Translations under genes and position numbers: made by a program
Notes under the pieces: model-generated
The model's input: the letters and a program-made list of their open reading frames with translations, nothing else
What the model was told of the DNA's origin: nothing
Database searches by the model: none
In this document: positions 53,830 through 64,000 of the stretch, one piece after another
How positions within the stretch are numbered: position 1 is the first letter of the stretch
Layout of the letters: each line of letters begins with the position of its first letter
Assembly (NCBI GenBank): GCA_029961685.1
Contig: JARWKL010000001.1
Coordinates: 26,114,295 to 26,178,294 of the forward strand
Direction of reading: 5' to 3'
DNA: 64,000 nucleotides
DNA from: Aristolochia californica
Taxonomy: Eukaryota > Streptophyta > Magnoliopsida > Piperales > Aristolochiaceae

Positions 53830-53850
53830 CCCCCGCCTCCCCCTTTTCCC
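53830..53850 (-). other. G-rich tract of the monomer (representative)
   Basis: The minus strand reads GGG, four A, five G, AGGC, five G. Almost every monomer has a version of this tract about 55-80 bp after the register motif. It gives three G-runs of three or more plus a GG, so a two-tetrad or bulged G-quadruplex, or an i-motif on the other strand, is conceivable but unproven. Confidence 0.5.
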
Positions 53851-53866
53851 GACGATTGCAAAACCT

Positions 53867-53877
53867 TATATATAAAA
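53867..53877 (+). promoter_or_regulatory. TATA-like box recurring in each monomer (representative)
   Basis: TATATATAAAA lies just after the C-rich tract. Most monomers have GATATATAAAAACTAAAAAG at this place and D monomers have lost it (AATAAATCAAAAC). It matches a plant TATA box in an AT-rich sequence. No transcript evidence can be read from DNA. Confidence 0.3.
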
Positions 53878-54259
53878 ACTAAAAAGAGCTTACAATCCCT
53901 AAAAATTACAGGCATCTTTGGAATTATCTCTCTCTATATTTGTGCATTGTGCATTTCCATTTTAGATATACACTGTTTTCTTAAATCAAAACTTTGAGAT
54001 TTCGCTCTTCCTTCATCCCGTCATCCAAAAAGTCAAATAGATCACAACAAAATGAAAATTTTAGAGTTTATGTATAGAAAAAATTTAAAACAAAAACAAA
54101 TATAAGTAAAGAAAATGTATTCACACACCGCAAATGAACACAAAAGTTTTATTGTCATAGTTTAGGAAATTCCACTAGTTCAACCCTAACTGCTTGGAAT
54201 TTTATAAGAAAGAGATTTCATCCACACATGCTTTAAAAATAAATATGCATGCTTGAAAC

Positions 54260-54442
54260 ATGTTAAAGATGCAAATCACCTATGGATCCAAACCTTTTAA
54301 AGATAATAACAAATGGTCAATAAATTCTCAAGTGAACATGCGGTGTGATATTTACCTGAGTCAAACAAGCCATTATTTTTCCCATTTACAAAAAGCTGAC
54401 CTAATGATCATAGATGATGGAAAAGTGATTTATCAAGCGTAA
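54260..54442 (+). other. Satellite-borne 60-codon reading frame, probably not a gene
   Basis: Intact copies start MLKMQITYGSKPFK and end IDDCKVIYHA or similar, covering the last quarter of the monomer. They are found in roughly a third of monomers, for example at 6173, 6845, 9537, 13574, 16267, 18839, 37532, 44867, 50221, 56280 and 57627. The other copies carry stops, frameshifts or indels. No signal peptide, membrane segment or known domain is apparent, and substitutions change amino acids freely. I regard it as an incidental open frame, listed because it recurs so often. Confidence 0.35.
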
Positions 54443-57400
54443 CGTGCTATATTACCCTAAGAAATGACTTATGGATTGGAAGTCAACACTCAATTAAAAA
54501 TCCCCCGACTCCCCCTTTTCCCCACGATTGCAAAACCAGATATATAAAAATTAAAAAGAGCTTACAATCCCTAAAAATTATAGGCACTCATTTGAATTAA
54601 CTCCCTCTACATTTGTGCGTTGTGCATTTTCATTTTAGATGTACACTTTTTCTTTAAATCAAAACTTTGACTTTTCACTCTCCCTTCATGCCGTGAACCA
54701 AAAAGGCAAATTGATCACAACAAAATAAAACTTTTAGAGTTTATTTATGGAAAAAATTTAAAAGAATAACAAATGTAAGTAAAAAAATTAATTCACACAC
54801 CACAAATGAACTCAAAACTTTTGTTGTCCAAGTTTGGGAAATTCCACTAGTTCAAACCTAACTGCTTGGAATTTTATAAGAAAGAGATTACTTCCACACA
54901 TACTTTAAAAATGGATATGCATGCTTGAAACATGTTAAAGATGCAAATAACCTATGGATCCAAACCTTTTAAAGAGAATAACAAACGCACATTAAATTCT
55001 CAAGTGAACGTGCAGTGAGATATTTGCCCGAGTTAAACAAGCAATTATTTTACCCATATAGAAAAATCTGACCTAACGATCATAGAAGACTGTAAAGTGA
55101 TTTATCATACGTAACGGGCTATATTACCCAAAGAAATGTCATATGAATTGGGAGTCAACACTCAATTAAAAATCCCCTGCCTCCCCCTTTTCCCGACGAT
55201 TGCAAAACCTTATATATATAAAAATTAAAACAGCTTACAATCCCTAAAAATTACAGACACTCTTTGGAATTATCTCACTCTATATTTGTGCATTTTGCAT
55301 TTTCATTTAAGAAGTACACTTTTTTCTGAAATTATAACTTTGAGTTTTCGCTCTCCCTTCATCCCGTAAACCAAAAAGGCAAATAGATCACCACAAAATG
55401 AAAATTTTAGAGTTTATGAATTGAAAAAATTTAAAACAATAACAAATGTAAGTAACGAAAATTTATTCACACACCACAAATGAACACAAAATTTTTTTTG
55501 TCCAAGTTTTGGAAATTCCACTAGTTCAACCCTAACAGCTTAGAATTTTATAAGAAAGAGATTTCATCCACACATGCTTTAAAAATGGATATGCATGTTT
55601 TAAACATGTTAAATATGCAAATCACCAATGGATCCAAACCTTTTAAACAGAATAACAAACGCTCGTTAAATTCTCAAGTGAATGTGCGGTGGGATATTTA
55701 CCCGAGTCAAACAAGCCATTATATTTCCCATTTACAAAAAGCTGACCTAACGATCATAGATGATTGTAAAGTGATTTATCATGCGTAACGTACTATATTA
55801 CCCTAAGAAACGACTTATGGATTTGGAGTCAACACTCAGTTAAAACTCCCCCGCCTCCCCCTTTTCCCGACGATAGCAAAACCAGATAATAAAAACTAAA
55901 AAGAGCTTACAATCCCTAAAAATTACAGACACTCTTTTAAATTATCTCCCTCTACATTTGACCATTGTGCATTTCAATTTTAGATCTACACTTTTTTGTT
56001 AAATCAAAACTTTGAGTTTTCGCTCACCCTTCATGCCGTAAACCTAAAAGGCAAATAGATCACAACGAAATGAAACTTTCAGAGTTTATATATGGAAAAA
56101 ATTTAGAACAATAACTAATGTAACTAAAGATAATTTATTCACACACCACAAATTAACACAAAAGTTTTGTTGTCCAGGTTTGGGAAATTCCACAAGTTGT
56201 TGACCCTAACAGCTTGGAATTTTATTAGAAAGAGATTTCTTCCATACATGCTTTAAAAAAAGATATGCATGCTTGAAACATGTTAAAGATGCAAATCACC
56301 TATGGATCCAAACCTTTTAAAGACAATAAAAAACACTCATTAAATTCTCAAAAGAACGTGTGGTGGGATATTTACCCGAGTCAAACAAGCCATTATTTTA
56401 CCCAAATACAAAAAGCTGACCTGACGATCATAGATGATTGTAAAGTGATTTATCATGCGTAACGGGCTATATTACCCGAAGAAATGGCATATGGATTGGG
56501 AGTCAACACTCAGTTAAAAATCCCCCGCCTCCCTCTTTTCCTGACGATTACAAAACCTGATATATAAAAACTAAAAAGAACTTACAATCCCTAAAAATTG
56601 CACACACTCTTTCGAATTATCTCTCTCTATGTTTTTGCATTGTGCATTTCCATTTTAGATGTACACTTTTTTCTTAAATTAAAACCTTGAGTTTTCGCTC
56701 TCCCTTCATCCCGAAACCAAAAAGGCAAATAGATCACAACAAAATGAAAATTTTAGAGTTTATGTATGGAAAAAATTTAAAACTATAACAAATGTAAGTA
56801 AAAAAAATTTATTCACACACCACAAATAAACACAAATGTTTTGTTGTCCAAGTTTGGGAAATTTCACTAGTTCAACCCTAACAGCTTGGAATTTTATAAG
56901 AAAAAGATTTCATCCACACATGCTTTAAAAATGGATATACATGGTTGAAACATGTTAAAGATGAAAATCACCTATGGATTTAAACCTTTTAAAAAGAGTA
57001 ACAAATGCTCATTAAATTCAGAAGTGAACGTGCGATGGGATATTTACTAAAGTCAAACAAGCCATTATTTTGCCCATATACAAAAAGCTCACCTGACGAT
57101 CATAGATGATTGTAAAATGATTTATCATGCGTAACGGGCTATATTACCCGAAGAAAATGTCATATGGATTGGGAGTCATGACTCAGTTAAAAATCCCCCG
57201 CCTCCCCCTTTTTCGGACGATTGCAAAACCACATATATAAAAACTACAAAGTGCTTACAATCCCTAAAAATTACAGACACTATTTGGAATTATCTCTCTC
57301 TATATTTGTGCATTGTGCATTTTAATTTTAGATGTACACTTTTTTCTTAAATCAAAACTTTGAGTTTTCGCTCTCCCTTCATCCCGTAAACCAAAAAGGC

Positions 57401-60103
57401 AAATAGATCACAAAAAAATGAAAATTTTAGAGTTTACGTATGGAAAAAAATTTAAAACAATAACAAATGTAAGTAAAGAAACTTTATTCACACACCATTA
57501 ATGAATACAAAAGTTTTGTTGTCCATGTTTGGGAAATTCCACTAGTTCAACCCAAATAGCTTGGAATTTTAAAAGAAAGAGATTTCATCCACACATACTT
57601 TTAAAATGGATATGCATGCTTGAAACATGTTAAAGATTCAAATCACCTATGGATCTAAACCTTTTAAAGAGAGTAACAAACGCTCATTAAATTCTCAAGT
57701 GAACGTGCGGTGGGATATTTACCCGAGTCAAACAAGCAATTATTTTTCCCACTTACAAAAAGCTGATCTAACGATCATAGATGATTGTAAAGTCATTTAT
57801 CAGGTGTAAGGGGCTATATTACCCTAAGAAATGACTTATTGATTGGGAGTCAACACTCAGTTAAAAATCCCCCACCTCCCTCTTTCCCAACGATTGCAAA
57901 ACCTGTTATATAAAAACTAAAAAGAGCTTACAATCTCTAAAAATTACAGACACTCTTCGGAATTATCTCTGTCTACATTTGTGCATTGTGCATTTCCATT
58001 TTAAATGTACATTTTTTTCTAAAATTAAAACTTTTAGTTTTTGCTCTCCTTCATCCCGTAAACAAAAAAGGCAAATAGATCACAACCAAATGAAAATTTT
58101 AGAGTTTAAGTATGGAAAAAATTTAAAACAATAACAAATGTTAGTAAAGAAAATTTATTCACACACCACAAATTAAGAAAAGAGTTTTGTTGTCCAAGTT
58201 TGGTAAATTCAACTAGTTAACCCCTAATAGCTTGGAATTTTATAAGAAAGAGATTTCTTCCACACATGCTTGAAAAACAGATATGCATGCCTGAAACATA
58301 TTAAAGATGCAAGTCACCTATGGATCTAAAACTTTTAAACAGAATAACAAACGCTCATTAAATTCTCACGTGATGGTGCGGCGGGACATTTACTTGAGTC
58401 AAACAAGCCATTATTTTGCCCATTTACAAAAAGCTGACCAAACGATCAAAGATGATTGTAAAGTGATTTCTCATGCGTAACTGGCTATATTACCCTATGA
58501 AATTACTTATGGATTGAGAGTCAACACTCAGTTAAAAACCCCCCGCCTCCCCCTTTTCCTGACGATTATAAAACCTAATATATAAAAACTAAAATGTGCT
58601 CACAATCCCTTAAAATTACAGACACTCTTTGGAATTATCTCTCACTACATTTGTGCATTGTGCATTTAATTTTAGATGTACTCTTTTTACTTAAATCAAC
58701 ACTTTGAATTTTCCCTCTCCCTTCATCCCATAAACGAAAAAGGAAAGTACATCATACAAAATGAAAATTTTAGAGTTTATACATGGAAAAAATTTCAAAC
58801 AATAACAAATGTAATTAAAGAAAATTTATTCACACACCACAAATGAACACAAAAGTTTTGTTGTCCAAGTTTGGGAAATTCCACTAGTTCAACCCTAACA
58901 GCTTGGAATTTTATAAGAAAGAGATTTCTTCCACACATGCTTTAAAAACGGATATGCATGCTTGAAACATGTTAAAGATCCAAATCACCAATGGATCCAA
59001 ACATTTGAAAGAGAATAACAAACGCTCATTAAATTCTCAAGTGAACGTGCGGTGGGATATTTACCTGAGTCGAACAAGCCATTAGTTTGCCCATTTACAA
59101 AAAGTGGAGTTGATGATCATGGATGATTGTAAAGTGATTTATCATGCGTAAAGGCCTATATTACCCTAAGAAATGACTTATGGATTGGGAGTCAACATTC
59201 AGTTAAAAATCCCCTGCCACCCCCTTTTCCCAACGTTTGCAAAACCGGATATATAAAAATTCGAAAGATTACTATCCCTAAAAAAACAGACACTCTTTGG
59301 AATTATCTCTCTCTACATTTGAGCATTGTGCATCTCCATTTTAGATGTACACTTTTTTGTTAAATCCAAACGTTGAGTTTTCGCTCTCCCTTCATGCCGT
59401 AAACCAAAAAGGCAAATGGATCACAACAAAATGAAAATTTTAGAGTTTATGTATGGAAAGAATTTAAAAAAATAACAAATGTAAGTAAAGAAAATTTATT
59501 CACAGAATACAAATGTACACAAAAGTTTTGTTGTCCATATTTGGGAAATTCCACTAGTTATTGATCCTAACAGCTTGGAATTTTATAAGGAAGAGATTTC
59601 TTCAACACATGCTTTAAAAATGGATACGCATGCTTGAAACATGTTAAAGATGCAAATAACCTATGGATCCAAAACTTTTAAAGAGAAAAACCACGCTCAT
59701 TAAATTCTCAAGTGAACATGCGGTGAGATATTTACCTGAGTCAAACAAAGCATTATTTTGCCCATATACAAAAAACTGACCTAACGATCATTGATGATTG
59801 TAAAGTGCTTTATCATGCATAACTGTCTATATTACCCTATGAAATGACTTATGGATTGGGAGTCAACACTCAGTTAAAAATCCCCCGCCTCCCCCTTTTC
59901 CCGACGATTGTAAAACCTGATATATAAAAACTAAAAGGAGCTTACAATTACTAAAAATTCCAGACACTCTTCGGAACTATCTCTCTCTACATTTGTGCAT
60001 TGTGCATTTCATTTTTTGATGTACACCTTTTTCTTAAATCAAAACTTTTAGTTTTCATTCTCGCTTCATCCTGTAAACAAAAAAGGCAATTAGATAAAAA
60101 AAT

Positions 60104-60112
60104 GAAAATTTT
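60104..60112 (+). other. Second instance of the 62-bp GAAAATTTT deletion
   Basis: The junction is the same as at 16731-16740, in the same Q subtype and with the same neighbours on both sides. The monomer is 612 bp long. Confidence 0.88.
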
Positions 60113-60444
60113 TCACACAACACAAATGAACACAAAATGTTTTTTGTCCAAGTTTGGGAAATTCCACTTGTTCAACCCTAATAGCTTGGAATTTTATAAG
60201 AAAGAGATTTCATCCACACATGATTTAAAAATAGATATGCATGCTTGAAACATGTTAAAGATGCAAATCGCCTATGGATCCAAACCTTTTAAAGAGAATA
60301 ACAAACGCTCATTAAATTCTCAAGTGAACATGCGGTGGGATATTTACCAGAGTCAAACAAGCTATTATTTTGCCCATTCATAAAAAGCTGACCTAATGAT
60401 CATAGATGATTGTAAAGTGATTTATCATATGTAACGGGCTATAT

Positions 60445-60460
60445 TACCCTAAAAATCCTC
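60445..60460 (+). other. Junction of an approximately 37-bp deletion
   Basis: TATTACCCTAA is followed by AAATCCTCCGCC, removing the GAAATGACTTATGGATTGGG segment and the bases after it. CTAA and GTTAAAAATCC provide the short overlap. Confidence 0.8.
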
Positions 60461-61805
60461 CGCCTCCCCCTTTTCCCGACGATTGAAAAACCTGATATAT
60501 AAAAACTAAAAAGAGCTCAAAATCCCTAAAATTTACAGACACTCTTTGGAATTATCTCTCTCTACAGTTTTACCTTTTGCATTTCCATTTTAGATGTACT
60601 CTATTTTCTTAAATCAAAACTTTGAGTTTTCGCTCTCCCTTCATGTCGTAAACCACAAAGCCAAATGGATCACAACAAAATGAAAATTTTAGAGTTTATG
60701 AATGAAAAACATTTAAAACAATAACAAATGTAAGTAAAGAAAATTGATTAACACAACAAAAATGAACACAAAAGTTTTGTCGTCCAAGTTTGGGAAATTC
60801 CACTAGTTGATGACCCTAACAACTTGGAATTTTGTAAGAAAGAGATTTCTTCCACACTTGCTTTAAAAATGGATATGCATGCTTGAAACATGTTAAAGAT
60901 GCAAATTACCTATGGATCCAAAATTTTTAAAGAGAATAACAAACGCTCATTAAATTCTCAAGTGAACGTGCAGTGGGATATTTACCTGAGTCAAACCAGT
61001 CATTATTTTGGCAATAAACAAAAAGCAGACCTAATGATCATAGATGTTTGTAAAGTGATTTATCATGCGGAACGGGCTATATTACCCTAAAAAATGACTA
61101 ATGGATTGGAAGTCAACACTCAGTTAAAAATCCCTTGCCTCCCCATTTTCCCGACGATTGCAAAACCTAATAAATCAAAACTAAAAAGAGCTCACAATCC
61201 CTAAACAATACAGTCACTCTTTGGAATTATCTCTTTCTATATTTGTCCATTGTTCATTTACATTTTAGATATACTCTTTTTCCTTAAATCAAAACTTGGT
61301 GTTTTCGCTCTCCCTTCATCCCGTAAACCAAAAAGGTAAATAGATCATAACAAAATGAAAATTTTAGAGTTTATGTATGATTTTTTTTTAAAATAACAAA
61401 TGTAAGTAAAGAAAATTTATTCTCACACCACAAATTAACACAAAAGTTTTGTTGTGCAAGTTTGGGAAATTCCACTAGTTCAACCCTAACAGCTTGGAAT
61501 TTTATAAGAAAGAGATTTATTCCATGCATGCATTAAAAATCGATATGCAATATTGAAAAATGTTAATGGTGAAAATCAACTACGGATCCAAACCTTTTAA
61601 AGAGAATAACAAACACACATTAAATTCTCAAGTGAACATGCGGTGGGATATTTACCCGAGTCGAACATGCCATTATTTTGCCCATTTACAATAAGCTGAC
61701 CTAATGATCATAGACGATTGTAAAGTGATTAATCATGCATAACGGGCTACATTACCCTAAGAAATGACTTATAGATTGGGAGTCAATAGTCAGTTAAAAA
61801 CCTCT

Positions 61806-61830
61806 CCCCCCCCCCCCCCCCCCCCCCCCC
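61806..61830 (+). repeat. Homopolymer of 25 C
   Basis: The C-rich tract of this monomer, normally five C then GCC then five C, is expanded to 25 consecutive C followed by GCCTCCCC. It is the only such run in the window. Replication slippage is the likely cause. A read or assembly error at a homopolymer is the alternative. Confidence 0.9.
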
Positions 61831-64000
61831 GCCTCCCCTTTTTCACGACGTTTTCAAAACCAAATATATTAAAATTAAAAAGAGCTTAAAATCCCTAAAA
61901 ATTACATACTCTCTTTGGAATTATCGCTCCCTACATTTGAGCATTGTGCATTTCTATTTTAGATGTACGCTTTTTTCTTAAATCAAAACTTTGAGTTTTC
62001 ACTCTCCCTTCATGCCGTAAACCAAAAAGGCAAATAAATCACAACAAAAAGAAAATTTTAGAGTTTAAGTATGGAAAAAATTTAAAACAATAAAAAATGT
62101 AAGTAAACAAAATTTTTTCACACACCACAAATGAACACAGAAGTTTTGTTGTCCAAGTTTGGGAAATTCCACTAGTTGTCGTCCTTAATAGCTTGGAATT
62201 TTATAAGAAAGAGATTTCTTCCACACATGCTTTAAAAACGGATATGCATGCTTGAAACATATTAAAGATGCAAATCACCTATGGATCCAAAACTTTTAAA
62301 GAGAATAACAAACGCTCATTAAAGTCTTAGGTGAACGTGCGGTGGGATATTTACCTGAGTCAAACCAGTCATTATTTTTCCCATAAACTAAAAGCTTACC
62401 TAACGATCATAGATGATTGTAAAGTGATTTATCATACGTAACGGGCTATATTACCCTAAAAAATGCCTTTTGGATTGGGAGTCAACACTTAGGTAAGAAT
62501 TCCCTGCCTCCCCCTTTTCCCGACGAATGCAAAACCTGATATATAAAAACTAAAAAGAGCTTACAATCCCTAAAAATTATAGGCACTCTTTCGAATTATA
62601 TCTTCCGAAATTTGTGCATTGTGCATTTCCATTTTAGATGTACACATTTTTCTTAAATCAAAACTTTTAGTTTTCGCACTCCCTTCATCCTGTAAACCAA
62701 AAAGGCAAACAGATCACAACCAAATGAAAATTTTAGAGTGTATGTATGGAAAAAATTTAAAAAACTAACAAATTTTAGTAAAGAAAATTTATTCACACAC
62801 CACAAATGAAGACAAAAGTTTTTTTGTCCAAGTTGGGGAAATACCACTAGTTAACCCCCAACAGCTTGGAATTTTTTAAGAAAGAGATTTGTTCCACGCA
62901 CGCTTTAAAAATGCATATGCATGCTTGAAACATGTTAAAGATGGAAATCAACTATGGTTTCAAACCTTTTAAAGTGAATAACAAACGCTCAATAAATTCT
63001 CAAGTGAACGTGCGATGGGATATTTACCCGAGTCAAACTATCCATTATTTTGCCCATTAACAAAAAGTTGACCTAACGATCATAGATGATTTTAAAGTGA
63101 TTTTTTTCATGCGTAATGGGCTATAATACCCTAAGAAATGACTTATGGATTGGGAGTCAACACTCTGTTAAAAATCCCCTTCCTCCCCCTTTTCCCGATG
63201 ATTTCAAAAACCTAATAAATCAAAACTAAAAAGATCTCACAATCCCTAAACATTAAAGTCACTCTTTCGAATTATCTCTCTCAACATTTGTCCATTGTGC
63301 ATTTCCATTTTAGATATACTCTTTTTCCTTAAATCAAAACTTTGAGTTTTCGCTCTCCCTTCATCCCGTAAACCAAAAAGGCAAATAGATCATAACAAAA
63401 TGAAAATTTTAGAGTTTAAGTATGGAAAAAAAAATTAAAAACAACAAATATAAGCAAAAAAATTTATTCTCACACCACAAATGAACACAAAAGTTTTTTT
63501 GTCCAAGTTTGGGAAATTCCACTAGTTGTTAACGCTAATAGCTTGGAATTTTATAAGACAGAGATTTCTTCCACACATCCTTTAAAAATGGATATGCATG
63601 TTTGAAACATGTTAAAGATGCAAATCACCTATGGATCTAAACCTTTTAATGATAATTACAAACGCTCATTAAATTTTCAAGTGAATGTGCAATAGGATAT
63701 TTACCCTAGTAAAACAAGCCATTATTTTGCATATTTACAAAAAGCTGACCTAACAATAATACATGAATTTAAAGTGATTCATCATGCGTAACGGGCTATA
63801 TTACCCTAAGAAATGACTTATGGATTGGGATTCAACACTTAGTTAAAAATCCCCCGCCTTCCCCTTTTCCTAACGATTGCAAAACCGGATATAAAAAAAC
63901 TAAAAAAGAGCTTACAATCCCTAAAAATTATAGACACTCTTTGGAATTATCTCTCTCTAGATTTGTACAATGTGCATTTCCATTTTAGATGTACTCTCTT

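Larger units (their letters stand above)
53772..54443 (+). repeat. Representative full-length satellite monomer (672 bp)
   Basis: This copy is close to the common form and serves as a reference. It has TGGGCTATATTACCC at the start, a C-rich tract at 53830-53850, a TATA-like box at 53867-53877, the A/T-tract zone at about 54035-54125, a BamHI site at 54284-54289 and an intact 60-codon frame at 54260-54442. The stop of that frame directly abuts the next register motif. The next monomer begins at 54444. Confidence 0.9.
49731..59151 (+). repeat. Satellite section 9, with an approximately 5.4-6.1-kb internal duplication
   Basis: Starts are 49731, 50405, 51077, 51751, 52423, 53097, 53772, 54444, 55116, 55790, 56464, 57136, 57810 and 58482. 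The copies at 50405 and 55790 share CCAGATAATAAAAAC and GCATTTCAATTT, eight monomers apart. The copies at 51077 and 57136 share GCATTTTAATTTTAG, TATGGAAAAAAATTT, TTGTCCATGTTTGGG and GGATCTAAACC, nine monomers apart. The copies at 51751 and 58482 share CTAATATATAAAAAC with GTGCTCACAATCCCTTAAAA. Confidence 0.82.
2594..64000 (+). repeat. Tandem satellite array, about 672-bp monomer, about 91 copies
   Basis: All of this span is one head-to-tail satellite. Using GGGCTATATTACCC as register, starts run from 3213 to 63793: 60,580 bp in 91 steps, mean 666 bp, or 672 bp for undamaged monomers. Every monomer is in the same orientation. Shared landmarks in order are the register motif, a C-rich tract, a TATATAAA-like box, CATTGTGCATTTCCATTTTAG, a T/A-tract zone, CACACACCACAAATGAAC, TTCCACTAGTT, GATATGCATGC, AACATGTTAAAG, GGATCC, GTGAACGTGCGGTGGGATA and GATCATAGATGATTG. 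Copies differ by substitutions and short indels, and subtypes alternate in higher-order blocks. I recognise no known family. No other element or gene interrupts the array, and it runs off the right edge. Confidence 0.97.
59152..64000 (+). repeat. Satellite section 10, copy 2 of the long-range block, cut by window end
   Basis: Starts are 59152 (P), 59824 (Q with deletion), 60436 (A), 61073 (D), 61744 (P), 62453 (starts Q, ends C), 63118 (starts D) and 63793 (partial). This repeats the order of 15777-21040 at a distance of about 43.4 kb, one monomer shorter because 62453 fuses the types kept separate at 19023 and 19701. The 61744 copy holds a 25-base C run. Confidence 0.85.

Noticed and set aside
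53772..54443. rDNA intergenic-spacer subrepeat or tRNA-derived unit
   Set aside because: No rRNA gene flank, no A/B-box pair or cloverleaf was seen in the unit.
53772..54443. CENP-B box as evidence of a centromere
   Set aside because: No match to the YTTCG....A..CGGG pattern was found, and plant centromere identity cannot be judged from sequence alone.
2594..64000. CRISPR array
   Set aside because: The repeat is 672 bp, contiguous with no unique spacers, and the context is a plant nuclear genome.

Overview
The window is plant nuclear heterochromatin. It has two parts: the 3' portion of a defective Ty3/gypsy LTR retrotransposon (1-2593), and an unbroken tandem satellite array that fills everything from 2594 to the right edge (2594-64000). 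The plant assignment rests on the retroelement. Its primer-binding site is the initiator-methionine tRNA type usual in plant LTR elements, and its gag remnant, CCHC-like knuckle and polyprotein tail resemble plant chromovirus-like Ty3 elements. I cannot name the species. I see no host gene, rRNA, tRNA or CRISPR array.

Region 1 (1-2593). The window opens inside the 5' LTR, which ends at 231. A 12-nt primer-binding site, a decayed gag (frameshift plus several stops), a short remnant of the pol C-terminus, a polypurine tract and a complete 940-bp 3' LTR (1654-2593, TGTTA...TAACA) follow. Protease, reverse transcriptase, RNase H and integrase are missing because gag is joined almost directly to the last codons of pol. 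The element is inserted in a satellite monomer: the sequence right of 2593 resumes inside the repeat unit.

Region 2 (2594-64000). About 91 head-to-tail monomers of about 672 bp lie in one orientation. I use the conserved GGGCTATATTACCC motif as the register and list monomer starts in the section entries. Typical monomers carry a BamHI site (GGATCC), a C-rich tract (G-rich on the minus strand), a TATATAAA-like box and a 60-codon reading frame that is intact in roughly a third of copies and looks non-functional.

The array is not uniform. Distinct monomer subtypes recur in the same order at several scales: a 3-4-monomer block at 27-34 kb, a block at 34.5-41 kb matching 43-49.7 kb, a block at 15.8-21.0 kb matching 59.2-63.8 kb, and others. 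Chimeric monomers, microhomology deletions, one template-switch-like patch and a 25-C homopolymer record unequal exchange and replication slippage. CpG positions are often TG or CA in other copies, as expected of methylated DNA.

There is no operon-like or pathway organisation. The interest lies in the satellite family, its higher-order structure and the gag-only retroelement. All subtype matches were made by eye.
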